Source: an uncultured Clostridia bacterium (lineage in GTDB: Bacteria; Bacillota; Clostridia; Christensenellales; Pumilibacteraceae). Taken from it: a stretch of 64,000 nucleotides of DNA. The DNA lies in contig CAKQPR010000001.1 in the NCBI GenBank assembly GCA_934270565.1, positions 213,498 to 277,497 on the forward strand. Direction: 5' to 3'. The notes below the pieces were generated by a model. The model was not told where the DNA came from, ran no database searches, and saw only the letters and a list, made by a program, of their open reading frames with translations. The position numbers were made by a program, and so were the translations under genes. This document shows positions 26,001 to 34,855 of the stretch, one piece after another; position 1 is the first letter of the stretch, and each line of letters begins with the position of its first letter.

Positions 26001-26944
26001 TTTGTGAGCCTCCCGAGCACAAGCAACGAATATACGCCGCTTAAAATCGCCGCGAAACCGAAATAAATCGCTGCGGACAGGTAGTAAAATCCGCCGTAAT
26101 ACCCGAGCGAAGCGGCAAATCCCGCCGCCGTAAGTAGCAACGGAAGGACGAATTTGACGAAATTATCGAGGATTATGCGCGCGAATAGTTTGGAGCGCGG
26201 TAAGCCTTCGTTGTTCATAAGAACGTAGTCGGAATACCTCGGCGAAAACAAAAAGTATTCGCATACGCCGAAAAGAACCAAGTAAGCCGCCGCCGATATC
26301 GCCGCCGCAACTGCGATTCTCCTGACCGCTTTTTCCTTTAAACGTCTGAGAAACGTGTTGCTTAACTTGCCGTAATAGGTGTCGAGCTCGCCCGACAGAT
26401 TCGCGTAATTCGCTCCCGCGGCAAGATCGGCGCTATATGCCAGAAGTATCACGCCGTCGTAATCGTATCTGCCGTCGAGACCCGTTTGCGGCATGAGAAA
26501 ACCCGCGATACGGTACGTTGCGGTTTTGTCCTTTAAGGTAATTTCGTCGCCGACCGCAAGTCCGTTTTCAGCCGCAACGTTCCTGCTTATAAGGCAATCG
26601 CCGCTATTAAGCGTACCGTCAAAAAGAACGGCGTTGTCGCGGTACGAAACGCCTTCCTTGGTCATATAGACGTCGCAGAAAAGCCGTTTGCCGCTGCCCG
26701 AAACCGACGCGCCGTTCAGACAGTAGAACGTATCGCCGTCGGGTTTGGGATCGGAAGAAGCGATTACGATTTCGCGGCAGGTCGTGTGATTAAACCTGTA
26801 AATTTCGGCGCACGAAGCGGCGGTTTCTTTTGCGAAAAACGCGAAAACGAATATGTAAACCGCGATTGCCGCCGCGAAAATCGCGAAATGCAGCGCGTAC
26901 CGTCTGAAAAACACCGACGGTATAAATTCCGAAGCTCTGCCCAT
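25976..26944 (-). CDS. FtsX-like ABC permease subunit
   Basis: A 322-aa protein: one N-terminal helix (about 18-38), an outer domain (40-205) of the periplasmic-core type with LISRNVAAENGLAVGDEITLKD, then three membrane helices (213-233, 258-278, 287-310). This half-FtsX topology matches MacB/LolC-like permeases, which transmit ATPase motion to outside partners and often do not carry solute through the membrane. It lies 9 nt after a second permease gene, so the transporter is probably a heterodimer. It would couple with the ATPase encoded by the next, overlapping gene. Substrate unknown. Confidence 0.7.
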   Translation of the reverse strand: MGRASEFIPSVFFRRYALHFAIFAAAIAVYIFVFAFFAKETAASCAEIYRFNHTTCREIVIASSDPKPDGDTFYCLNGASVSGSGKRLFCDVYMTKEGVSYRDNAVLFDGTLNSGDCLISRNVAAENGLAVGDEITLKDKTATYRIAGFLMPQTGLDGRYDYDGVILLAYSADLAAGANYANLSGELDTYYGKLSNTFLRRLKEKAVRRIAVAAAISAAAYLVLFGVCEYFLFSPRYSDYVLMNNEGLPRSKLFARIILDNFVKFVLPLLLTAAGFAASLGYYGGFYYLSAAIYFGFAAILSGVYSLLVLGRLTKCHKIREA

Positions 26945-26953
26945 ACTCCGCCC

Positions 26954-28069
26954 TTAACCTCTGAGCGAAGGAATATCGGCTTCTTTCGAACGGTTGGCGT
27001 AGAGACGGTCGGTGTAAAGCTTTGCCGTAACTCCCGCGACTGGGATCGCGACGAGCGCGGGAAGCGACAACGCGAGCACCGTGCCGAGCGCTTCGGCTAT
27101 GAAATGCGTGGTTATGCCGAAAATCAGCAGTACCGCGAACGTAATCACCGTAACCGCCGCCGCGCAAACGCTTGCGCCGACGAAATAGGACTTGAACATT
27201 TTCTGTTTTTCCACGCCGCCGTCGCGTTCGGTTTTGTCGCCGTTGCGATTGATCACGATGAAAAGAACGTTGAGCGCCGAATAGAAAATCGCTATCGCGA
27301 ACGCAACGCCGATATTTATGGAATTTACCTGTTTTTCGAGCCTGTCGGTCTTGCTTTTTGCGTAAACGTCATACCTGTCAAGCTTGTTTTCTATAGTTTT
27401 TGTATTGTCGTCTGCAATATTTTCGACGAGAACGCTTCTAAGAAGCGATCCGCAAGCCGAAACCGAGCCTTTCGCCTTTACGAACGCGCCCGTGTAGGCA
27501 CGCTCGCCCTCGCCGAGGATATCTAACGCGGTTTTCATTTCGCTTGTGTAATCTAAAAGCGCAATGCCGTTCTCGTATTCCTTTATGTGGTAGGAATAGC
27601 TGAGACAGACGGCTTTTACCTTCTGTTCAAACTGCTTCGATCCCCATTTGAATGAAACGGTATCGCCGACGCCCGCTCCGAGCACTTCCGAAGCTTTTTC
27701 GTCGAGAACCGCTCCTTTGCCGTCGAAACTGCCCTTTATAAGCGTTCCGTCGCCCAAGAAACCGATACGTTCGTTTTCCTTATAGTCCGGCGTGGAGACG
27801 AACGCCACGGGTTTATTGCTATCCGTGAAAATGTTGGTGCATAAATGATACGGATAAACGCTTTCGACCGTATCGCTGTTTTTGATCTCGTCAAGCTGTT
27901 CGATCGACGGGTTTTCGATTTTAAAATCGAATTCCGTGCGAGTGTAACTGCTACGCTTCGCCTCGATCGCCTTAACGTACTTTAAGTTGTATACGCCGAG
28001 CGCGATAATACCTATAATCAGAATTACCGAAGTTATTATGATTTTGATATTCTTTTTGAAAAAATCCAT
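26954..28069 (-). CDS. FtsX-like ABC permease subunit with outer core domain
   Basis: A 371-aa protein: N-terminal helix (10-28), outer domain (30-235) with AVLDEKASEVLGAGVGDTVSFKWG, and three C-terminal helices (about 240-260, 285-315, 320-345) arranged as in FtsX/MacB. The outer part resembles a MacB periplasmic core domain. It is 5 nt from the lipoprotein gene upstream and 9 nt from the second permease gene downstream. With those genes it forms an envelope ABC module at the end of the 14-gene operon. A mechanotransmission role is inferred from family. Confidence 0.72.
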   Translation of the reverse strand: MDFFKKNIKIIITSVILIIGIIALGVYNLKYVKAIEAKRSSYTRTEFDFKIENPSIEQLDEIKNSDTVESVYPYHLCTNIFTDSNKPVAFVSTPDYKENERIGFLGDGTLIKGSFDGKGAVLDEKASEVLGAGVGDTVSFKWGSKQFEQKVKAVCLSYSYHIKEYENGIALLDYTSEMKTALDILGEGERAYTGAFVKAKGSVSACGSLLRSVLVENIADDNTKTIENKLDRYDVYAKSKTDRLEKQVNSINIGVAFAIAIFYSALNVLFIVINRNGDKTERDGGVEKQKMFKSYFVGASVCAAAVTVITFAVLLIFGITTHFIAEALGTVLALSLPALVAIPVAGVTAKLYTDRLYANRSKEADIPSLRG

Positions 28070-28074
28070 AATCG

Positions 28075-29004
28075 TTACCAGTCCATTACAACGGTATTTG
28101 AGTAATCGGACGAATAAAAGCTTTCGTCGTTCTCTCCGTTTTTACCGAACGCTTTAACTCTCAACTGCTGATGCCCCTCGACGAGATCGGAATCCAGCAG
28201 AGGCGCTTCGACCGATTTTCCGACTTCGATACCGGTTTTCGCCTCGATTTTCTCGTCCATTTCGCCTTTTTCATTTTTGAATTTAATCGGCTTATTATCT
28301 ATATCGTAAACCACATAGTAACTTGCATTCTTTACCTGATTCCAAGTCAGTTTTAAATCTTCGTATGCGAGCTCCGGAGCTTGCAACTTGCCTTTTGAAA
28401 TTTCGATAAGCTTCGTAAATCCGTCAGAACCTTCGTCACCGCGAATTTTATAGTTGCCGTCGAGCGAAAAAACGATTTTAAGTTGCACGTCGTCGTTTGC
28501 CTTGTTGGGGACCATACGCACCACCATCGTATATTTTCTCGTGTCTTCAACGCTTGCGGCGATCTTAAACGAAGCTTTAACGTTACGTTCATACGCATCG
28601 TTTTCCATATTATGAACAAGATCATTTGTCGTAGTGCTTGTACTTGCCTCTTTGATTTTCGCGTCGAGCACGTCGATATTATCGAATCTTGCGGTCGTAT
28701 GGAAATAAGACTCTCCGTCGTTGTCCTGTCTCGGAGTGATCGTGAACGTGATAATCAGATAATAGGTCGTTCCGACCTTAAAATTCATATCGGGTTTCGT
28801 TCCATCGAGCGGATCTTCTTTATTCAGTATAAGATTAAAATCGTCCTCTTCCCGCGCCACAAAGCCGTACAACGGTGTAGAAACGTCTACGTCCGTTCCG
28901 TTCTTCACCTCGTCGTCGAGGTTCACGTCTCCGCACGCAACCGCGCAAAGCATAATCGCAATCGCAAGCACTGCGGATAATAATGTTTTTATCATCTTTT
29001 TCAT
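28075..29004 (-). CDS. Lipoprotein with Fn3-like C-terminal domain
   Basis: A 309-aa protein: signal peptide, lipobox MLCAVACGDVN, a beta-rich domain (about 45-200; VGTTYYLIITFTITP, SFKIAASVEDTRKYTMVVRM) and a fibronectin III-like end (LAYEDLKLTWNQVKNASYYVVY, DSDLVEGHQQLRVKAFG). The same 'LTWNQVKNASYYVVY' pattern occurs in the outer repeats of the 1030-aa protein encoded just upstream, so the two may interact or share a ligand. Its gene lies 4 nt after that gene and 5 nt before the permease gene. It is probably the surface partner of the ABC module. Confidence 0.72.
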   Translation of the reverse strand: MKKMIKTLLSAVLAIAIMLCAVACGDVNLDDEVKNGTDVDVSTPLYGFVAREEDDFNLILNKEDPLDGTKPDMNFKVGTTYYLIITFTITPRQDNDGESYFHTTARFDNIDVLDAKIKEASTSTTTNDLVHNMENDAYERNVKASFKIAASVEDTRKYTMVVRMVPNKANDDVQLKIVFSLDGNYKIRGDEGSDGFTKLIEISKGKLQAPELAYEDLKLTWNQVKNASYYVVYDIDNKPIKFKNEKGEMDEKIEAKTGIEVGKSVEAPLLDSDLVEGHQQLRVKAFGKNGENDESFYSSDYSNTVVMDW

Positions 29005-29008
29005 TTGG

Positions 29009-32000
29009 TTATTTCTCCCACGTTCCGGATTCCATAACGTTGTTCATTGTTATCTGAACCTCAACCGATTCTATGTCGTCGCAATTTGCCTCTCTGGTTT
29101 GAACTTTCAACTCCTTATCCCGAACGTTTGTTTTACTGGACTTTCGCGTGATTTCCGCTCCTACACTGTTTTTGAAAATTATCACATACGAATACGGCTC
29201 TAAATTGCTGTTTTCGCTGAAATTAACTTGCACAATCGTTGCACCGCTACGCTCGTAACACGTTACGGTGAAAACGATATTTGCTTTATCCACTTGTACG
29301 GGATCGCTTTCGGCAGATTTTACGAAATACTTAGGGTATGCTTCGTCGTATCCGCCGTTTTGTACCGCGTATATCTGATACGAGCCTGTAGTCAGATTCT
29401 TTGCGCTGCCGTTCTCGAGCACTACTTGCTTGCCGTTATCATAGTAATAGAAAGTGTACCCATCGGACGCGCCGCCTACCGTCAACGCGCCTGTCGTCTT
29501 GTCGTAAGACGGCGTTGCGGGCTTAACGTATTTTTCAATAGTGATCGCGACGCTTGGAGCCGAATCGAGAATGTAATCGTAAGTATTGCTTTCCCCCGCG
29601 GAAAGTTGCCCCATAATACGGTACAACACTCTCGCTTCCAGATTATCGGAAAGGCGGAACGATTTGCCGCTGGTATCAAAACAGCTAAGCGTGTAACCTG
29701 GATCCTCTCCCTTATACGTCAGCGTTTCGTTAAGTCCCGAATAACTTACGGATATTGTCGGTCTTTTAAGTCTGTAAACCGTAACCGAATTTTCTTTCGA
29801 ATTTATTTCGTTTTTGTTCGTACTCTCTATCCATGCCGTGACGGTATAAACAACTCCCTCGTTAAAGGTTGTCGGAAGTTTGTCTGCCGAAACTACAACT
29901 TCGTCAACCTTATATTTGACACTCTGTCCTTCGGCTGAAGAAATCGTCGTCCACTCGGATTTTGTCTTGTCGTATTCGAGCTTCGGCGCGGAAAGCTTTT
30001 TGATAGTGACGGTTTTTAAGTTGACGGTTACGTCACCGTCGATCGCTTCGACCGAAACCGTGTGGTCGCCTTCTTCGGAAAAATCGTCGCCTACGGGGAA
30101 TTCGTTTGCGGATATTTCGGGCTTTGCGTTGCCGTCGATAGTCAATCTGAATTTCGAGCCTTCGAGCCCGTCCTTATCCCACGAAATTTTCTGCGTTCCG
30201 TTTGCTTCGGTCTTTACCGAAATATCATAACCGACGGCGAACTTTGCCACCTTCAGGGGCGAAGAAATATAACTGCCGTTGCCCGCCGCCTGAACGCTTG
30301 CGGTGTACAAATTTTTCTCTCCGTCCGTTAAGTTCAATTCGGCTTTCGTTCCGGTCGTTTTGCTTTCGGTTTTTATCGGATTACCGTTCTTATCGGTGAT
30401 CGTTACGTTGTACTCCGAACCGCCGCTCCACGAAATCGCGTTACCTTCGTATCTGACCGAAGGAGCTTCGAGCACGGTGAATTGCGCGGACTGAGCGTAA
30501 AGGCTGTCGGGGTTGTTGCTTCTTGCGGTGATGACGACCGTTTCGCCGCCTTTGAGCGTTACGGGATACGAAGTGCCGGTAGCTTCTACGGCGGAAGCGC
30601 CGTCGATCGAGACGTCGTACTTATCCGCTTTATCGACGGTTTGCCAGCTGAGCGCCGTGCCGTCGTAATCCACGCCCGAAACCGCGTTGAGTTTTTCGAC
30701 CGAAACGCCGTTCGACAACGCGGAATTTTTGTACTTGTTGTCCGTATCGTCGTCGTTTCCGTCGGTATAGATCGCGCGGACGTAAACGTTAGATTTGCCC
30801 GAATCGCAAACGTCGGCTACGTTGAACGAGGTTCTGCCTTGTTCGACCGTTCCTTTCAGCGCGCTGCGGTCGGGGGTGGTGATTTCGTTTTTGGTGACGT
30901 AAATTTCGTAACCGGTGGCGTTGGGGATCGCTTCCCAAGTCACGTCGGTGCCCGCGCGGGTTATCGAGGGCGCGCCGAGAACGGCGGCGTCGATACGGAT
31001 CTGGATCTGAACGGTTTTGCCGCCGAACGTGATCGTCACGGTTTGCTGAACGCCGATTTTGCTTTCGTCGATACCCGAAATCATCTTGATATCGACTTTT
31101 TCGGTGTGTTCGACGCCGTCGCGGGTCTTGTAGGTTATGTACCAGTCCTTAAGGTCGGGAGCGTCGCCGTAGGTGTAGCCGAGCACGATGCTCTTGTCGC
31201 CGTGGAACTCGACGGTGCTTTTGTCGATCGATTTTATGAACGCGATCGAGCCCGCTCCGAGCGCCGCTACCGCGACGAGCGAAGCGATCGCGACGATAAG
31301 ATTGCGTTTTTTCTCGGCTTTTTTGACCTGCCGGTAATGGTCGTAAATTTCGGTACTGTGAAGGTCGAATCTGCCGCCTTTGAGGTACTTTGCGGCGTAC
31401 TTGTTCACTTCGGAAATAAAGCTTTTCGCGCGGCGTTTTCTGAAGAATTTCGTCGTGAAAATCTCGAACGAAACGTAATCGTCGCCGAAAAGACTGTCGA
31501 GGTAAGTTTCGCCTATCTTCGCCCAGCTCTCGCCGTATGACTTGATCGCCTTGAATATCTCCCAGATGAAGTTGAAACGCTTGAGAATTTCGTCGTCGGT
31601 GATCGTGTCCTTATCGCAGGCGTTGGGTTCCTTTTCGGGGTTTATGTAGCAAAGAATAAAGTCGCAAAGGGAAGCGAATTTTTCCTTTTTTCCCTTGACG
31701 TTGTCTACCATCCATTTGAGGTCGGACTTCGACAAAAGTTCGGGATACGCCGAAACGAGACCGAGGAACAGGCTGTCGTTTATGTTGCCGTTAAGCTTCT
31801 CGTCGAATTTCTTCGCGACGTCTTTGAGGTAGCTCTGAAAATCGACGTCCTGTTTTTCGACCGCAACGCCGGTGATTTCCACTATGAAATCGTGCTTGAG
31901 CTTGTAAATTTCCTCGTCGTCCGGATAATAAAACCCGTCCTTGGCGAAAACGGACTTGACTTTTACGGTCGAACCTTTTTCGGCGTAATATTTTTTCGCT

Positions 32001-32101
32001 TCTTTGAGCTCGTCGGCGAGCGCGGTCGGCTTAGTCGTATCCTTTTCGCTACGCTCTTCGAGCATTTGCTTTATTTGTTCCGTTTTTTTACCTTCTTCCA
32101 T
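29009..32101 (-). CDS. Single-pass membrane protein with Ig/Fn3-like outer repeats (1030 aa)
   Basis: Residues 1-265 form a large cytoplasmic helical domain that I do not recognise. One membrane helix follows at about 267-289 (LIVAIASLVAVAALGAGSIAFI), with positive charges (KKAEKKRN) before it, so the N-terminus is inside. The outside part begins with a bacterial Ig-like domain (VEFHGDKSIVLGYTYGDAPDL, 296-370) and continues with about seven Fn3-like units marked by 'SITRAGTDVTWEAIPNATGY', 'LSWQTVDKADKY', 'AISWSGGSEYNV' and 'KISWDKDGLEGS'. It looks like a receptor or tether linking an outside ligand to the cytoplasmic machinery of the same operon. Neighbours: 26 nt after the AAA-FtsK gene, 4 nt before the lipoprotein gene. 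Confidence 0.7.
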   Translation of the reverse strand: MEEGKKTEQIKQMLEERSEKDTTKPTALADELKEAKKYYAEKGSTVKVKSVFAKDGFYYPDDEEIYKLKHDFIVEITGVAVEKQDVDFQSYLKDVAKKFDEKLNGNINDSLFLGLVSAYPELLSKSDLKWMVDNVKGKKEKFASLCDFILCYINPEKEPNACDKDTITDDEILKRFNFIWEIFKAIKSYGESWAKIGETYLDSLFGDDYVSFEIFTTKFFRKRRAKSFISEVNKYAAKYLKGGRFDLHSTEIYDHYRQVKKAEKKRNLIVAIASLVAVAALGAGSIAFIKSIDKSTVEFHGDKSIVLGYTYGDAPDLKDWYITYKTRDGVEHTEKVDIKMISGIDESKIGVQQTVTITFGGKTVQIQIRIDAAVLGAPSITRAGTDVTWEAIPNATGYEIYVTKNEITTPDRSALKGTVEQGRTSFNVADVCDSGKSNVYVRAIYTDGNDDDTDNKYKNSALSNGVSVEKLNAVSGVDYDGTALSWQTVDKADKYDVSIDGASAVEATGTSYPVTLKGGETVVITARSNNPDSLYAQSAQFTVLEAPSVRYEGNAISWSGGSEYNVTITDKNGNPIKTESKTTGTKAELNLTDGEKNLYTASVQAAGNGSYISSPLKVAKFAVGYDISVKTEANGTQKISWDKDGLEGSKFRLTIDGNAKPEISANEFPVGDDFSEEGDHTVSVEAIDGDVTVNLKTVTIKKLSAPKLEYDKTKSEWTTISSAEGQSVKYKVDEVVVSADKLPTTFNEGVVYTVTAWIESTNKNEINSKENSVTVYRLKRPTISVSYSGLNETLTYKGEDPGYTLSCFDTSGKSFRLSDNLEARVLYRIMGQLSAGESNTYDYILDSAPSVAITIEKYVKPATPSYDKTTGALTVGGASDGYTFYYYDNGKQVVLENGSAKNLTTGSYQIYAVQNGGYDEAYPKYFVKSAESDPVQVDKANIVFTVTCYERSGATIVQVNFSENSNLEPYSYVIIFKNSVGAEITRKSSKTNVRDKELKVQTREANCDDIESVEVQITMNNVMESGTWEK

Positions 32102-32126
32102 AGAAAAACACCGTATTTTATGTCGT

Positions 32127-34844
32127 TTATTTGCCTAAAATCGCGTCCGCCACTCTGCCTATTTCTTCCGTGCTTATGTACGGAGCCTGAAGCCTCTTGA
32201 TATAGCCGCCCTGCTCGAACAGCATATCGCCGGCTCCTATAAGATCCTCCGCGCCGATCGCGTCGAGTATGTTCATACTGTCTACGTGCGAAGCCACCGA
32301 GAACGCTATACGCGAGGGAAGATTTGCCTTTATTACGCCGTCGATAACCTTTGCGCTCGGGCGCTGGGTCGCGATGAACATATACATTCCCGCCGCGCGC
32401 GCCTTCTGCGCGATACGCTGGATATCTACGGCGAGCTCCTTGTAGCCCTTGTTCGAAACCATATCGGCGTACTCATCGATTATGATCACGATCGCGGGAA
32501 GTCTGTCTTTCTCGCTCGCCTTGTCGTTGTACTCCTTGAAGTTGCGCGTTCTGCTCTCGCTGAGAAGCGTGTAGCGCCGCTCCATTTCGTCGGTGAGGCG
32601 GTCGAACATTTCCTGCGTTTCGTCGAAGTCGTCGATCGCTTTGCCGCCCACAACGAACGGCAAGCCGTTATAAACGTTCATTTCCACGCGCTTGAAGTCG
32701 ATGAGAACGAGCCGGACGTCCTTGGGCTGGTATCTGAAAATTATGCCGCTGATCACGCTCGAGAGGAAAACGCTCTTTCCGCTGCCCGTGCTGCCGCCCA
32801 CAAGCGCGTGCGGGAGACTGTCGAACGAAGCGAAAACGGGTTTACCCTCGATGTCGTAACCTATGCCGGTGTTGATTTTGCCGTCGTGATTTCTGCCCTC
32901 TTCGCTCGAAAGCATCGCTTTGAGCGTGAGCACCTCGCGCTTTGCGTTCTGAACTTCGATGCCGATAAGGTCCTTGCCCTCGATGGGAAGAAGAAGTCGG
33001 ATTTTGCGCTTTAAAACCATCGCGAGGTCGGGCTCGTACTTGGCGATCGTCGTAAGCTGGGTGTTCGAGAGAAGTTTCATTTCTATTCTCGAATACGCCG
33101 CGCCCACGATACAGCCTTCGACCTCGACTTTTACGCCGAAGTCGTTGAGCTTTTCGACGAGCACTTTGATTATTTCTTCGACGTCGCGCTTGTTCGCTTC
33201 GCGGATCGGGCTGTTGTCCTCGGCGTCGTCGAGAAGGTCGAGCGACGGATTTACGAACCGCCCGCCGCGATACTCGAAAATATTTTCCTCTTCTTCCGGA
33301 ACGGGAATTTCGCCGCTCTTGCCGTCCATTTCCTCTACGATCGCGAGCGCCGCGAGAAGGTCGGCTTTCGTGAAGTCAACGTTCTGCGCCTCGCTGTGAA
33401 CGAGGGTGTTGCGTTTCATGCGGAGCTTGTGCAGAACTCTGTATTTTTCGTCGCCGCCGTGATTTGCGATGAACGTATCGATCATCGTGAAAAGGTCGCC
33501 TTCGAGGTTGTACTTATACTTGAGTATCGATTCGAGACGAACGCAAAGCGCCACGACCGCTCCGTCGAGGTCGCCCTTTCCGATCTCGTCCGAAATCGCT
33601 TTCGCCGAATTGTCCTTTGCGACGCGCTCGTACTCTTCCTTAGCCTTGCGGGGGTCGGAAGCGGGTTTCGCGCCGATCGTTTCGCCGAGCTTTGCGCCCG
33701 TAACGGACAGAATATCCTCGGGCAGAATCGTGCAAAGCTCTTCGTCGGTGGGGTTGGCGTTATGCGACAGACGGACGGCTTGCTTAGTCACTACGTCCTC
33801 GAAGAAGTTGCGGACGTCGCGGGCGTTGCCGAACGTTTCGTCGCGGTGCGCGTAAAGGTCGTTGAAATACTTTTTGCAAAGCCGTTTGCCCTCGTCGGTG
33901 AGGACGTATTTACGCTTTTTGCAGTTCATCGCGAAGATCTTGAACAGGTCGTCGCCGTCGTAGTCCGCGAAGTTGATGAAGTTCTTGAACCTCGACGAAA
34001 GACCCGCGTTGGACTTGATGAATTTCTGCATGTCCTCTTCGTAGCCCGCCGCGATTACCGAAATTTCGTCGCGCTGATCCTCCATGACTTTAAGGAGCGT
34101 GTCGATGGCTTCCTGTCCGAAGTCGTTGCCTTCCTTTTTGAGGGTGTAAGCCTCGTCGATGAACAGAATTCCGCCGAGCGCTTCGTCGAGGACTTCTTTC
34201 GTCTTAATCGCCGTCTGTCCGACGTACTGAGCCACGAGGTCCTCGCGCCCCACTTCCTTGCACTTGTTCTCGCGGATAATGCCGAGCGCGTGGTAAATCT
34301 TGGCGATGAGCCTTGCAACCGTCGTTTTACCGGTACCGGGGTTACCGGTGAATACCATGTGGTAAGTGATCGGCGGCACGGGCAAACCTCTCTGCTCGCG
34401 CACCTTGAAAAGTCGGATCTGATCGACCCACTCGTTGATGCGGGTTTTTACCTCGCTAAGTCCTATAAGCCCGTTGAGGTCGGCAAGCGCTTCGCCGAGC
34501 TCGGTTTCGTCCACTTCCGTTTTCTTTTCGGGCTTGGGCTCGTTGCCGTTTGCCGCTTTTTCCTCGCTTTTGCCGCTCTGAGCGCGGGGCGGGGCTGCCG
34601 CGGCGGGCGTTTTCGAAGCGGGAGGCGTGTAATACGCGCCGAGGTCGCCCGTTGCGAGCGAATCCATTTCGTCGGCGAGCGCGATAAGCCTGTTTTTGTC
34701 CTGCGGGTTTTCGCCCGCTGCGGCGCGGTAGGCGTCGGCGGCGAGCTTGAAATTAGTGCGGGCGGTCTTTTCGCTGCCCTTCTCGGCGGCTTGCTCCGCC
34801 ATTTTCTTTCTGTTCTCGCCTAACAGTTCGCTGAAAGTTTTCAT
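32127..34844 (-). CDS. MIT-like / CbxX-type AAA / HEPN-like / FtsK fusion ATPase (905 aa)
   Basis: A soluble double ATPase. Residues 8-65: alpha-helical MIT-like region (ARTNFKLAADAYRAAA). 66-112: Pro/Ala linker. 115-395: AAA domain of the CbxX/CfqX-SpoVK-EccA group, Walker A GNPGTGKTT (167-175), Walker B ILFIDEAYT (226-234), arginine finger SSRF. 410-507: helical domain with RNTLVH (478-483), which fits the HEPN RNxxxH motif. 550-905: FtsK/SpoIIIE motor with its alpha-domain, Walker A GSTGSGKSV (684-692) and IIIDEYAD (787-794). It lacks the FtsK membrane helices and the DNA-reading gamma domain. GGGAGACGAA precedes the ATG. The architecture is new to me. The substrate could be protein or nucleic acid. 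Domain calls for both ATPase cores are firm; the MIT and HEPN calls are tentative. Confidence 0.85.
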   Translation of the reverse strand: MKTFSELLGENRKKMAEQAAEKGSEKTARTNFKLAADAYRAAAGENPQDKNRLIALADEMDSLATGDLGAYYTPPASKTPAAAAPPRAQSGKSEEKAANGNEPKPEKKTEVDETELGEALADLNGLIGLSEVKTRINEWVDQIRLFKVREQRGLPVPPITYHMVFTGNPGTGKTTVARLIAKIYHALGIIRENKCKEVGREDLVAQYVGQTAIKTKEVLDEALGGILFIDEAYTLKKEGNDFGQEAIDTLLKVMEDQRDEISVIAAGYEEDMQKFIKSNAGLSSRFKNFINFADYDGDDLFKIFAMNCKKRKYVLTDEGKRLCKKYFNDLYAHRDETFGNARDVRNFFEDVVTKQAVRLSHNANPTDEELCTILPEDILSVTGAKLGETIGAKPASDPRKAKEEYERVAKDNSAKAISDEIGKGDLDGAVVALCVRLESILKYKYNLEGDLFTMIDTFIANHGGDEKYRVLHKLRMKRNTLVHSEAQNVDFTKADLLAALAIVEEMDGKSGEIPVPEEEENIFEYRGGRFVNPSLDLLDDAEDNSPIREANKRDVEEIIKVLVEKLNDFGVKVEVEGCIVGAAYSRIEMKLLSNTQLTTIAKYEPDLAMVLKRKIRLLLPIEGKDLIGIEVQNAKREVLTLKAMLSSEEGRNHDGKINTGIGYDIEGKPVFASFDSLPHALVGGSTGSGKSVFLSSVISGIIFRYQPKDVRLVLIDFKRVEMNVYNGLPFVVGGKAIDDFDETQEMFDRLTDEMERRYTLLSESRTRNFKEYNDKASEKDRLPAIVIIIDEYADMVSNKGYKELAVDIQRIAQKARAAGMYMFIATQRPSAKVIDGVIKANLPSRIAFSVASHVDSMNILDAIGAEDLIGAGDMLFEQGGYIKRLQAPYISTEEIGRVADAILGK

Positions 34845-34855
34845 TTCGTCTCCCG

